Assembly: GCF_039522585.1 (NCBI RefSeq)
Contig: NZ_BAAADR010000045.1
DNA: 64,000 bases
Strand: one strand, 5' to 3'
From: Bisbaumannia salifodinae
GTDB taxonomy: Bacteria > Pseudomonadota > Gammaproteobacteria > Pseudomonadales > Halomonadaceae
The position numbers were made by a program, and so were the translations under genes. The notes under the pieces are model-generated. The model was not told the DNA's origin. It made no database searches and saw only the letters and a list, made by a program, of their open reading frames with translations. The first letter of the stretch is position 1. Each line of letters starts with the position of its first letter. This document shows, in pieces, positions 1-6,249 of this stretch.

Positions 1-380
1 ACGATGTACTGGTGGTGCTCTCCGCGCTGCTGACTGCCTGTTCCGTCGCTGAACAGGTACCAGCCGGGCTCAAGCGTTGCGAAGTGGCGCAAGACGACCT
101 CCCGCTGTTCCTCTTTCCCGTGGACGCGCCCGCACTCCACCGTCCGGTTCACCCTGGTCATTCCCAGGAAATTCCGCTTGTCCTCTGGGGTAAACCGAGT
201 GACTTCTGCCGGCATCTCAGCCTGACCGGTCAGGCACTTCATGAAATCATCCAGCGGCATATCGAACTCGACGACAGGCAGGCGAGAGGTGGTGTCGATC
301 ACTTTGATGGTCATGACCTCCCGACCGTCTCCGCGGCTTGGGCGGCTGATCGATACGGATACGGTTTCGGGCGTGCTCAT
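1..380 (-). CDS. hypothetical phage protein, cut by window edge
   Basis: The reading frame starts at an ATG overlapping the stop of the upstream gene (ATGA) and stays open for about 126 codons to the left edge, so the C-terminus is missing. No family is recognised. It begins MSTPETVSVSISRPSRGDG and is mixed charged and hydrophobic, with no obvious membrane segment. It is the most distal visible member of the leftward early operon of prophage 1, where short unknown genes are expected before the integrase. Confidence 0.6.
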   Translation of the reverse strand, partial: MSTPETVSVSISRPSRGDGREVMTIKVIDTTSRLPVVEFDMPLDDFMKCLTGQAEMPAEVTRFTPEDKRNFLGMTRVNRTVECGRVHGKEEQREVVLRHFATLEPGWYLFSDGTGSQQRGEHHQYI

Positions 381-673
381 GCCGCATCCCTCCGGTTATT
401 GGCGATCCACTCGACCAGCTCGTCTCGCTGCTGGATAAGGGTGCGCTCGTTGTCATCGATGCCTGTCGGCCGGTCCCAGCCTTGGCTGTTGATCATCGCC
501 GTGGTTCGGTGCAGGGTTTCCAGCGTTTGCGGATGGAGAACATGGACCTCGCTGCACACGTAATGCCCCTGGCCCGCCCTGACGTAGTGCCAGATATTCA
601 TGCCTGTCTGGTCGCCGCCAGCAATGGCTAGGGCCTGGATATCGGCCAGCAAATGCAACTGCTGCACGTCCAT
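377..673 (-). CDS. hypothetical phage protein (98 aa)
   Basis: Unknown small protein of the leftward operon. The ATG follows a good GGAGG-type ribosome site, and the stop overlaps the next start by four bases, which indicates translational coupling. The sequence has a central His/Val-rich part and an acidic C-terminal helix (EWIANNRRDAA). No domain is recognised and no function is proposed. Confidence 0.65.
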   Translation of the reverse strand: MDVQQLHLLADIQALAIAGGDQTGMNIWHYVRAGQGHYVCSEVHVLHPQTLETLHRTTAMINSQGWDRPTGIDDNERTLIQQRDELVEWIANNRRDAA

Positions 674-675
674 AT

Positions 676-846
676 CTACCTCCTCGCCCGCCGCACTGAG
701 CGGGCCAATTTGTTCTGGTATTCCTGCCTACGCTGGCGAATCACCGCCCTGGCGCCCATGTCGACTAGCACGGCGATGGCGATCAACAGGGCGGAGAGCC
801 CGAGCCAGCGCAGGGCGAAGATTTGGTCAGGAGTGAGGTCGATCAT
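676..846 (-). CDS. small single-pass membrane protein (56 aa)
   Basis: Short frame with an ATG overlapping the stop of the upstream gene (ATGA). It has one strong hydrophobic segment (residues about 13-30, LRWLGLSALLIAIAVLVDMG) followed by a basic tail rich in Arg and Gln, so it should sit in the inner membrane with a cytoplasmic C-terminus. Position in a tightly coupled operon supports it as a real gene. Function is unknown. Confidence 0.55.
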   Translation of the reverse strand: MIDLTPDQIFALRWLGLSALLIAIAVLVDMGARAVIRQRRQEYQNKLARSVRRARR

Positions 847-1172
847 GGTTCACCTCGGGCTTTCTTGGCGTACTGCAAAGCGGCTTCGTATAGCTCAGTC
901 CGGGCCGCCTCCGAAACGCCCTTGGGGTTGCCGCAGATGTCCATGACCAGCTCGGCGAGCGCATATCCATCCGGCGCGGCGGCGATTAGGTAGGCGTTTG
1001 CGTTACGCTGCCTATGCGTCGTCGTCTTGATAGGGCCGCCGTCGTAAATCGGCACAATTGAGCATCGGCATACTGGGATACCTCGCTCGTCTTTCACCTG
1101 CACTCCGTCGCCAGGATCGACATGTGGCGACTTAACCCACGGCCCCGGCGTCCACTTCGGATCATTACTCAT
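843..1172 (-). CDS. hypothetical phage protein with WTPGPW start
   Basis: 109-residue protein. The N-terminal KWTPGPW motif and the internal RNANAYLIAAAPDGYALAE stretch are typical of a widespread family of small phage early proteins without assigned function. Its ATG overlaps the preceding stop, and its own stop overlaps the next start, so it is embedded in a coupled leftward operon. Confidence 0.75.
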   Translation of the reverse strand: MSNDPKWTPGPWVKSPHVDPGDGVQVKDERGIPVCRCSIVPIYDGGPIKTTTHRQRNANAYLIAAAPDGYALAELVMDICGNPKGVSEAARTELYEAALQYAKKARGEP

Positions 1173-1321
1173 CCCAACCTCCGCTTAACTGCGATGATCA
1201 CCGGCGACTCAATGCCGGCATGTGCCGCTGCGCGCTTGGCGGCGATGCGGCTGAAATACGGGCTGCCCGGCAGGTCGCAGCGTGGCGTGCCGCCCTGCTT
1301 GACGAGATAGCGTGAATTCAT
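1169..1321 (-). CDS. hypothetical phage protein (50 aa)
   Basis: Small basic protein, preceded by an AGGTGATCC ribosome site and ending in a TGA that overlaps the next ATG. It reads MNSRYLVKQGG and then an Arg/Lys/Ala-rich helix. The coupling and codon usage support expression; no family is recognised. Confidence 0.5.
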   Translation of the reverse strand: MNSRYLVKQGGTPRCDLPGSPYFSRIAAKRAAAHAGIESPVIIAVKRRLG

Positions 1322-1329
1322 GGATCACC

Positions 1330-1542
1330 TCACATGACGTTAGGCGCAGGCTTGGCACCGCTGCGAATGGCGCGTTCTAGCTGTGACTGGGCGTGCGATA
1401 CGGCGTCGATGTAGGGGCCCAGGAATTTGGCGCTAGGCTGCGTCTCGACGTCGATCATCCAAGCTCCTCCGGCATGAGTTAGGCGCGCCTGGTAGCGCAC
1501 GCCACGGGGATCAAATCCAGTGATGGTTGTGCTGGTCAACAT
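1330..1542 (-). CDS. hypothetical phage protein (70 aa)
   Basis: The chosen ATG follows an AAGGAGGAGTC ribosome site, giving MLTSTTITGFDPRGVRYQA. An upstream start would add 11 residues but lacks a better site. The frame overlaps the end of the upstream gene by seven bases. It is probably a small alpha/beta protein; no domain is recognised. Confidence 0.6.
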   Translation of the reverse strand: MLTSTTITGFDPRGVRYQARLTHAGGAWMIDVETQPSAKFLGPYIDAVSHAQSQLERAIRSGAKPAPNVM

Positions 1543-1727
1543 GACTCCTCCTTGCTGGCAAGCTCTATCTGACATGCCGCCAAGCGGCCGGTCTTATCCG
1601 GCTCGCCTGCACCGATAAGGATCAGGGTGTTGCCGTCCGGGTCGGTGGTCATGATCGACTCGGCGCCCCGCTGACTGGCCGCCGACTTGAGCAGTGATAT
1701 GGCTGCGTCTAACGTTGGGTTTGACAT
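1536..1727 (-). CDS. hypothetical phage protein (63 aa)
   Basis: Start chosen at the ATG behind a GGAGGTCGGC ribosome site. The protein begins MSNPTLDAAISLLKSAAS and ends Cys-terminal (KEESC). It lies immediately downstream of an intrinsic terminator reading in the same direction, so its expression probably needs antitermination or read-through. Function unknown. Confidence 0.6.
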   Translation of the reverse strand: MSNPTLDAAISLLKSAASQRGAESIMTTDPDGNTLILIGAGEPDKTGRLAACQIELASKEESC

Positions 1728-1740
1728 GCCGACCTCCAGG

Positions 1741-1770
1741 AATAAAAAAGCCCGCCGGGTGGCGGGCAAT
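1741..1770 (-). terminator. intrinsic terminator inside leftward operon
   Basis: On the minus strand GCCCGCC-acc-GGCGGGC is followed by TTTTTTATT, a textbook Rho-independent terminator. It sits between the 1536-1727 gene and a long structured hairpin at 1789-1863, so it may end a small RNA or act as a lambda tL-type block overcome by antitermination. Confidence 0.8.
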
Positions 1771-1788
1771 GCAGGGATGATGCGTGGC

Positions 1789-1863
1789 ATCTGTGAGGAG
1801 CCGACTTTCTCGACTGTCCCGCAGGAAACCGGCGGACGAGAACCGGCTCAGCCCCTCACAGAT
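1789..1863 (-). ncRNA. 75-nt near-complete hairpin, candidate small RNA
   Basis: Perfect 10-bp outer arms ATCTGTGAGG/CCTCACAGAT enclose nested helices GAGCCG/CGGCTC and TCTCG/CGAGA and a GC-rich apical stem. On the minus strand the intrinsic terminator at 1741-1770 follows directly, giving a possible RNA of about 120 nt. An alternative is an RNase III processing hairpin of the early transcript. Confidence 0.45.
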
Positions 1864-2161
1864 AGCCAGCAGATACGCCCTGCTGGCGCGGCGGGCGATT
1901 ACAGCGTTCGCCGGACCTTGCGCGGCCTTGGCTATCGGCCTGGTCTGAGTGATGCGGTGGCCGGTGCTGATCTCCGGCTTTCCCGCAATGCTTTGTGATC
2001 TCGCCCTCAGCTACGCCGAGGATCGTTACCCACAGGGCGGGCCGACCGTGGCTGCGCATCAGCCTGCGCTTGCACCGCATCGAGCTGAACACTGCGCACA
2101 ATGCCCAGCTCGATGCCCACCAGTAGCCCTGGTGGGGTGGCGTATTGTGCTCGGCGAGCTG
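1864..2161 (-). other. stretch without a convincing gene; contains hairpin
   Basis: About 300 bases between two good leftward genes. A minus-strand frame of about 80 codons (1856-2101) exists, but its composition is unconvincing and no ribosome site was found. The sequence holds a perfect 11-bp inverted repeat, GCATCGAGCTG (2077-2087) against CAGCTCGATGC (2106-2116), with an 18-base loop. This could be further untranslated structured RNA. Confidence 0.3.
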
Positions 2162-2178
2162 TCAAGGATTCCTTGACA
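2160..2178. repeat. 19-bp palindrome at gene end
   Basis: TGTCAAGG-ATT-CCTTGACA is a perfect 8-bp inverted repeat with a 3-base centre, overlapping the stop codon of the 2162-2386 gene. It has no T-run, so it looks more like a protein-binding site or processing hairpin than a terminator. Confidence 0.4.
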
Positions 2179-2386
2179 GTTGCCCTAGCCTGCGCAGCCT
2201 CAGGGCATATTGGTTCGAGCGCTCTGCGTTCTGCATCACCCTTTCCTTGACTGCCGGGTCTCTGTACAGGCTGGCCTGACGGCGGAGATATCCAGCGTCC
2301 CGCTCCAGCCATTCAACGGCCTCGCTCAGCTCCTTGGCATCTGCATAGGTGTGGCCGTTTTCGTCAGTCACTGGGAATGTCGCCAT
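2162..2386 (-). CDS. hypothetical phage protein (74 aa)
   Basis: Starts MATFPVTDENGHTYADAKEL behind a GGGGGAGAG ribosome site. The rest is a charged, largely helical region (residues 20-70) rich in Arg, Glu and Gln, consistent with a small coiled-coil or DNA-associated protein. No family is recognised. Confidence 0.65.
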   Translation of the reverse strand: MATFPVTDENGHTYADAKELSEAVEWLERDAGYLRRQASLYRDPAVKERVMQNAERSNQYALRLRRLGQLSRNP

Positions 2387-2395
2387 CTCTCCCCC

Positions 2396-2620
2396 TCACG
2401 CCCTGCGGCGCATCTGATAACCTGGCAGTCGCTTGATTGCCTCAATGTCCCGCCGAATGGATACCGCCTCTTTGCTGTCCGCCTCCAGCCATTCGAGGCA
2501 TTCCTCAAGGATGGTGATCTCCGCATTTGCCGCTGCCAGAGCCGCCGGTACGAAGCTGGCGTTCTGCCCCGGGTTGGCCAGTGCGGTCTCGTGCACCAAG
2601 TGCAGTGGTGTTCTAGCCAT
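2396..2620 (-). CDS. hypothetical phage protein (74 aa)
   Basis: Start chosen at MARTPLHLVHE, behind AGGGAGAATCGAG and overlapping the end of the upstream gene by eight bases. The C-terminal half is helical (ITILEECLEWLEADSKEA) and ends very basic (YQMRRRA). It is part of the coupled leftward operon; function unknown. Confidence 0.6.
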   Translation of the reverse strand: MARTPLHLVHETALANPGQNASFVPAALAAANAEITILEECLEWLEADSKEAVSIRRDIEAIKRLPGYQMRRRA

Positions 2621-2810
2621 CTCGATTCTCCCTACTGCATCTCGGGCAGCTGCACGGCACGCCAGAGCGACGCCGCGCCACCCCCGCTTCCCATGCTTCA
2701 TTGCAGCGCTCTCGTCTCGCCCGGCTCTCGATCAGCAGCCGAGTGAATGCTTGGCGGTCGTCGTGATACCCGGCGATCATCATCCGGGTCAGGTCGGCCT
2801 GGGTTGACAT
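2613..2810 (-). CDS. hypothetical phage protein with CxCxxC end (65 aa)
   Basis: Start at MSTQADLTRMM, 3-prime of GGAGGAGAGTG. The C-terminus carries PCSCPRCS, a possible half zinc site, and an Arg-rich helix before it. An ATG seven codons upstream is also possible. No domain is recognised; it overlaps the next gene. Confidence 0.55.
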   Translation of the reverse strand: MSTQADLTRMMIAGYHDDRQAFTRLLIESRARRERCNEAWEAGVARRRSGVPCSCPRCSRENRDG

Positions 2811-2829
2811 CACTCTCTCCTCCGTTGTC

Positions 2830-2906
2830 ATCCGTAGAGCGCCTTGGTGACATCCCGCTGCCTGCGGCCCGGCAAGGCCTGGCGAGCGGGCAAGGCGCTC
2901 TCGGAT
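2830..2906 (-). ncRNA. 77-nt intergenic hairpin
   Basis: Outer helix ATCCG..GAGCGCCTTG pairs with CAAGGCGCTC..CGGAT; CCCGCT (2854-2859) pairs with AGCGGG (2885-2890); GGCC (2866-2869) pairs with GGCC (2876-2879). Nearly the whole gap between two leftward genes folds on itself. RNase III site or structured regulatory RNA are both possible. Confidence 0.4.
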
Positions 2907-2936
2907 GGCCCCGATGCGTCAGGGCCATAGTTACTT

Positions 2937-3317
2937 CTACTCGTCATCTTTTAGTTCGAGCTTCCCGTCCGGCCCGATAGACACGATCTTCATGCCGCAG
3001 CCGCCACGCGAGGCGACCCATACCGGGGTGTCCTCCTCCATCAGGAACTCGCCGCCCTTGTATCCGGTAAACTCCTTACCCAGCGCCTCGTTGCACATCG
3101 CCAGCGCATCCTTTGCGCTCATCTCGCCACTACCGCCCTCAAACGCTAGGTCCGAGTAATAGCCGCGATAGCTGTGAGGCTCACCGATAGTGCTGATCTT
3201 GGCGCCGTCGGGAAGGTCTGATAGATGCTCGATCATTTCCCCCAGCGTCATTTGTGACTCGGAGCGCTCTCGGCGCCACTTTTCACCCATCGCGTCAATC
3301 AATTCCTGCATGCTCAT
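2937..3317 (-). CDS. conserved hypothetical phage protein (126 aa)
   Basis: Start chosen at MSMQELIDAMGEKW behind GGAGGAGTTAGGC. The protein is acidic, with an N-terminal helical part and a C-terminal beta-rich part (WVASRGGCGMKIVSIGPDG). The Gly/Tyr segment EPHSYRGYYSDLAFEG resembles a recurrent phage early protein of unknown role. It is flanked by structured intergenic gaps on both sides. Confidence 0.7.
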   Translation of the reverse strand: MSMQELIDAMGEKWRRERSESQMTLGEMIEHLSDLPDGAKISTIGEPHSYRGYYSDLAFEGGSGEMSAKDALAMCNEALGKEFTGYKGGEFLMEEDTPVWVASRGGCGMKIVSIGPDGKLELKDDE

Positions 3318-3368
3318 GCCTAACTCCTCCCCTCTGTCATCCATCAGCACCCTCTCGAAGATGCTGGT

Positions 3369-3400
3369 GGATGCGCCCTGCCATGCAAGGCGCCGAATCC
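3369..3400 (-). ncRNA. intergenic hairpin
   Basis: GGAT-g-CGCC and GGCG-ccga-ATCC close a stem capped by TGC-cat-GCA. It occupies the gap between the HNH gene and the 2937-3317 gene, in the same relative place as the larger hairpins at 2830 and 3962. Confidence 0.3.
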
Positions 3401-3404
3401 TCTC

Positions 3405-3938
3405 TCACGCAGCTGTCTCATGAGTTATTACGCCGCGCTTCATCCTATTCAGCTTCATGGGTATGAGTTGCCAATTCCCATACCAGTGAAGCCCGCACAC
3501 CTCATCGCTCACTATCGGGATGATGTGATCAACCTCGAACTTTATGCCGGTCCACTCTTCATATTGCTTTGCAAGCTTGCGGAGATGTTTGAGTCGAGCT
3601 TTGTTCCGCGCAACAAACACGGGGTCGTTTACGTTGAGAGTTCCAGCCCTCTCCAGCATCCTCCGCCGCTTGCGGGCACGATCTGCACCATGGCTGAAAC
3701 GGCTCCAGTCCCTGAAGTACTGCCTGTTCCTTTCCTGGTATTCCCTCTGGTATGCGGCGTTCGCCTCGGCGTTCTCCGCCTTCCATCGTCTATTCCTATC
3801 CCACTTGCACTCCAGGCACGCGCGATCCTTTACGCTCATTTCTGAGACATGGCCTTTGCGGCATGGCTTTCCAGTGAAGTAGCGCTTCATGCCAAGCGCC
3901 GCGGCTTTCCTCTTGGAGATGATATGAACGTGCAGCAT
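3405..3938 (-). CDS. HNH endonuclease-like protein
   Basis: 177 residues. The N-terminal part has a zinc-ribbon-like KPCRKGH..ACLEC pattern, and the C-terminal part has the HNH core FEVDHIIPI..HWYGNWQLIPMKLNRMKRG. This layout is typical of free-standing phage HNH nucleases, which are often homing enzymes. It starts behind GAGGAGGGAAGG and is the first gene after the leftward promoter and its structured leader. It is probably a mobile insertion, although a packaging or early DNA role cannot be excluded. Confidence 0.75.
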   Translation of the reverse strand: MLHVHIISKRKAAALGMKRYFTGKPCRKGHVSEMSVKDRACLECKWDRNRRWKAENAEANAAYQREYQERNRQYFRDWSRFSHGADRARKRRRMLERAGTLNVNDPVFVARNKARLKHLRKLAKQYEEWTGIKFEVDHIIPIVSDEVCGLHWYGNWQLIPMKLNRMKRGVITHETAA

Positions 3939-4155
3939 CCTTCCCTCCTCACTCCAGAGCCATCCAAGTGCGAACTCTGAGAACTCGCACTTGGATAACC
4001 CTATCGGGTCGCGACACGCCCTCCTGGGGGCCTCGCCTCCCCGGCTTCGACTTCGCCGGATCTACGGGTCGGCAGCTAACCGGCTGCTCGGGCCACGTTG
4101 CCCTGTGGCTCGGGGTGGGCTCCTGCCCTGGGCGTTTGCCCTTTCCATGGGTACA
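3939..4155 (-). other. structured leader downstream of PL
   Basis: About 210 bases between the leftward promoter and the first leftward gene, with no believable gene. On the transcript several stems are visible: CCGGC..GCCGG, and just before the gene a perfect 12-bp hairpin ATCCAAGTGCGA/TCGCACTTGGAT (3962-3973 with 3985-3996). Such leaders carry antitermination elements (nut or put-type) in lambdoid phages; here that is inference. Confidence 0.4.
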
Positions 4156-4198
4156 AATATGGGCATTCCCATAAAATACGTCAAGGGGTATCCCCATA
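4156..4198 (-). promoter_or_regulatory. leftward early promoter PL with two operators
   Basis: Minus-strand -35 TTGACG (4179-4184) and -10 CATATT (4156-4161) are separated by 17 bases. Two operator sites overlap them: TATGGGCATTCCCATA (4158-4173) and AAGGGGTATCCCCATA (4183-4198). The same motif occurs three times at the rightward control region, so both promoters are expected to be silenced by the CI-type repressor. Confidence 0.75.
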
Positions 4199-4213
4199 TT
4201 TTTTCATACGGCC

Positions 4214-4240
4214 ACAAAAAACCCGCCACTGGGGCGGGTT
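4214..4240 (-). terminator. terminator of repressor transcript
   Basis: Minus-strand AACCCGCC-ccagt-GGCGGGTT followed by TTTTTG. It lies between the 4257-4643 gene and PL, so it ends the repressor operon before the leftward promoter. Confidence 0.8.
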
Positions 4241-4256
4241 GGCGGCAAGGATTAGG

Positions 4257-4643
4257 CTAGAAGCGCCTGGCTCTGCTTATCACTGCTTGGCTGTCAAAGG
4301 TGTCGTCGTCAACATCAATGAAGAAGTCGAAGAAACGGTATGCGTCTTGCCAATTCGGGTGGGCTTGTTCGAAGTCTGACAGCTCGCACAAAAGAGCATC
4401 CTGGGCCGTGATGTCGTCATCTCCCGGCAGAATCAGGCCCTCCAGCATCATTGCGGTTAGCGCCTCAGATAGGCGCTCAAAGAAATTCTGTAGGGCTGCC
4501 ACGCCTTTGTCGCGCCCAAGCCAAGTCCGCTTCCCTTGGGAGCTCACCACCTTGGACATTGCTATCACCAGCTTTTGGAGCGCTATGTATGTCCTGGGGC
4601 GATTCTCCTGGAAGTCGCGCTGCATCGACTGACTCCCCGCCAT
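4257..4643 (-). CDS. unknown protein co-transcribed with repressor
   Basis: 128 residues, start MAGSQSMQRDFQ behind a strong AGGAGGAGCC site and overlapping the repressor stop. It has a central helical region (NFFERLSEALTAMMLEGLIL) and an acidic C-terminal half (DAYRFFDFFIDVDDDTFDSQ); no membrane segment or known domain is seen. Lying between cI and PL under the repressor promoter, it should be made in the lysogen, the place where lambda has rexAB. An exclusion or lysogen-maintenance role is inference only. Confidence 0.7.
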   Translation of the reverse strand: MAGSQSMQRDFQENRPRTYIALQKLVIAMSKVVSSQGKRTWLGRDKGVAALQNFFERLSEALTAMMLEGLILPGDDDITAQDALLCELSDFEQAHPNWQDAYRFFDFFIDVDDDTFDSQAVISRARRF

Positions 4644-4654
4644 GGCTCCTCCTA

Positions 4655-5374
4655 TTAATCGAAATTCTCCCACCAGAACACGCGGCCCAGGATCTTGGGT
4701 GCGTCGGGGTCGGCGAGGCTGTAGACCTCCTCCGGGTACTCGTCGGCGTTGTCGCTAACCACTCTCACCCGGTTTAGGGGCATCCGGTATAGGCGCTTAA
4801 CCCTCAACATTCCTGAGTGATCGAGCACATAGACCTTGCCGTCGATGATGTGCCGGCAGCCTTTGTCGATCCCAAGGGTGGCGCCATCACTGATCACCGG
4901 GGTCATCGAGTCACCCTTGGCCACGGCCAACGCGGCATTCTCCGGCCTAACCCCAGCTCGGTTCAGCCGTGTCAGGCTAAACCGCTTTTGGTTGCCGTGA
5001 TTCTCTAAAACCTGAGGGCATCCATCGCCCGCTGAAAACTCCACTTCACGAAACACAGGCAGCCACACCTCCTCGTGACTCAAGGGCTCATCGCCCTCGA
5101 TGACCTCCATGTCTACAAGCTCGGCGTCTCCCTCTGTCACGGCCAGGCGTAGATGGTTGGGCCTGGAGCCCTCCATTTCTCCCTCTCCAGTGGCCAGCCA
5201 ATGGGCGTTGATCCTGAGAGCATGGGCTATCTGCACCACCTTGCTAGTGGATTGCACCTTGCCCGTCTCCAGGTTGGAGATGGTCGTCTGATCCAGGCCT
5301 GTCGCGGCTGAAAGCTGAGCTTGGCTCATTTTCCTGTGCTTGCGGGCCTTTCGTAATCGGTCTTTGAATTCCAT
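4655..5374 (-). CDS. cI: CI-type repressor with S24 (LexA-like) domain
   Basis: 239-residue repressor that should hold the prophage silent. Residues about 5-60 form an HTH_3 DNA-binding domain (SQAQLSAATGLDQTTISNLE). The C-terminal S24 domain has the Ala115-Gly116 cleavage pair (FSAGDG), nucleophile Ser156 (AKGDSM) and Lys193 (RVKRL) spaced as in LexA, so RecA-stimulated autocleavage and SOS induction are expected. The MEFKDRLRKA start is chosen because a divergent promoter lies directly upstream; the transcript would begin almost at the ATG. A long in-frame upstream extension is only an accidental open frame. Confidence 0.93.
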   Translation of the reverse strand: MEFKDRLRKARKHRKMSQAQLSAATGLDQTTISNLETGKVQSTSKVVQIAHALRINAHWLATGEGEMEGSRPNHLRLAVTEGDAELVDMEVIEGDEPLSHEEVWLPVFREVEFSAGDGCPQVLENHGNQKRFSLTRLNRAGVRPENAALAVAKGDSMTPVISDGATLGIDKGCRHIIDGKVYVLDHSGMLRVKRLYRMPLNRVRVVSDNADEYPEEVYSLADPDAPKILGRVFWWENFD

Positions 5375-5381
5375 CCATGAA

Positions 5382-5449
5382 GTATTAGGGGTTCGCCCAT
5401 ACGCTTGCAAAGGGAGATCCCCATATCTATGATTATGGGTATACCCATA
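5382..5449. promoter_or_regulatory. divergent PRM/PR promoters with three operators
   Basis: PR: TTGCAA (5405-5410), 17 bases, TATGAT (5428-5433). PRM on the minus strand uses the same palindromic TTGCAA as -35, then 17 bases, TAATAC (5387-5382). Three 16-bp operators lie exactly 24 bp apart: TAGGGGTTCGCCCATA (5386), AAGGGAGATCCCCATA (5410) and the perfect palindrome TATGGGTATACCCATA (5434). The layout matches a lambda-type OR switch. Confidence 0.85.
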
Positions 5450-5461
5450 TGGAGCCAGGCC

Positions 5462-5677
5462 ATGACAGCGCTCTTCACCAAGCTGGTCGAGCACTTCGAT
5501 ACGCAAACCAACGCCGCTGCCGCGCTGGGTGTCGACCAGACGACCGTATCCGGCTGGGTGCGGGGTAAGCATGGAATGTCTCCTGCTGTTGCCCTTCGCG
5601 CCGAGCGCCTTACTGAAGGCAAGTTCAAGGCTTCTGAACTCTGCCCCGCCGTGTTCGGCGGTATTGAGGCCGCCTAA
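5462..5677 (+). CDS. cro: Cro-like repressor
   Basis: 71-residue HTH protein, first gene rightward of PR and divergent from cI, so it is expected to bind the same operators and shift the switch to lytic growth. The helix-turn-helix is visible as NAAAALGVDQTTVSGWVRGK. The MTALFTKLVEHF start was chosen because GGAG lies seven bases upstream; an upstream in-frame ATG would fall inside the promoter and operator. Confidence 0.85.
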   Translation: MTALFTKLVEHFDTQTNAAAALGVDQTTVSGWVRGKHGMSPAVALRAERLTEGKFKASELCPAVFGGIEAA

Positions 5678-5737
5678 CCACCATCCTAGACACTCCACGC
5701 TACGAGTGAGAGTCACCACAAGAGAGGCAGCTTGACC

Positions 5738-6184
5738 ATGGATCTTTATACAGCAGGCATCCAGCAGGTCGTTAAGGAGGCAGGCTACGCCACCGTTGCC
5801 CGCGAGCTGCGCATGGACGAGGGGCGCTTGCATAAGAAGCTGGACCCCGATGGCACGGTGCCGCTGACCCTGGCCGACTTTATTCGCATCGCTGTGATGA
5901 TGCGCGATCCGCGCGCCGTGACTGCGATTCTCGATGAGATGGGGTTGGTGGCTGTGCCTGTCGAGAGGCCGATTGACGACGCTTCCCTGTGCGACCGGAT
6001 CATCCATCAGCAGGTGGCTGTAGGCAACGTGGCCCAGGAAGTTCAGGCCGCACTGGCAGACGGGAAAGTGGACGCGAATGAGGCCTGGGCCATTGACCGC
6101 GCCGTCGACGTGGCAATTGAGAAGCTTTGCGCCCTGCGCAGCGAGCTGAAGGAAATGGCTGAACCGAAGGTGGTGAAGGGCTAA
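5738..6184 (+). CDS. CII-like regulatory protein (CP76 family)
   Basis: 148 residues beginning MDLYTAGIQQVVKEAGYATV. The N-terminal half has the pattern of the phage regulatory protein CII/CP76 family (ARELRMDEGRLHKKLDP..LTLADFIRIAVMM), thought to influence the lysis-lysogeny choice. ATG preferred over a TTG two codons earlier because the GAGAGG site is better spaced. Second gene of the PR operon, in the lambda cII position. Confidence 0.75.
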   Translation: MDLYTAGIQQVVKEAGYATVARELRMDEGRLHKKLDPDGTVPLTLADFIRIAVMMRDPRAVTAILDEMGLVAVPVERPIDDASLCDRIIHQQVAVGNVAQEVQAALADGKVDANEAWAIDRAVDVAIEKLCALRSELKEMAEPKVVKG

Positions 6185-6190
6185 ACGAAC

Positions 6191-6227
6191 GAAGCCCCGG
6201 GCGGCGACCAACCAACCCCGGGGCTTC
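6191..6227 (+). terminator. tR1-like hairpin without T-run
   Basis: Perfect 10-bp stem GAAGCCCCGG/CCGGGGCTTC (6191-6200 and 6218-6227) directly after the CII-like gene. No U-tract follows, so termination would be partial or factor-dependent. Confidence 0.45.
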
Positions 6228-6249
6228 ACATCAAGCACGTGAGGTAACC

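Noticed and set aside
3949..4197. 82-codon minus-strand frame through the PL leader
   Set aside because: It starts upstream of the predicted transcription start and crosses operators and stems; there is no Shine-Dalgarno and the peptide is low-quality.
4655..6238. 527-codon minus-strand frame including the repressor
   Set aside because: Only the last 239 codons are the repressor; the upstream part runs antisense through cro, the CII-like gene and the promoters, and is an accidental open frame in GC-rich DNA.
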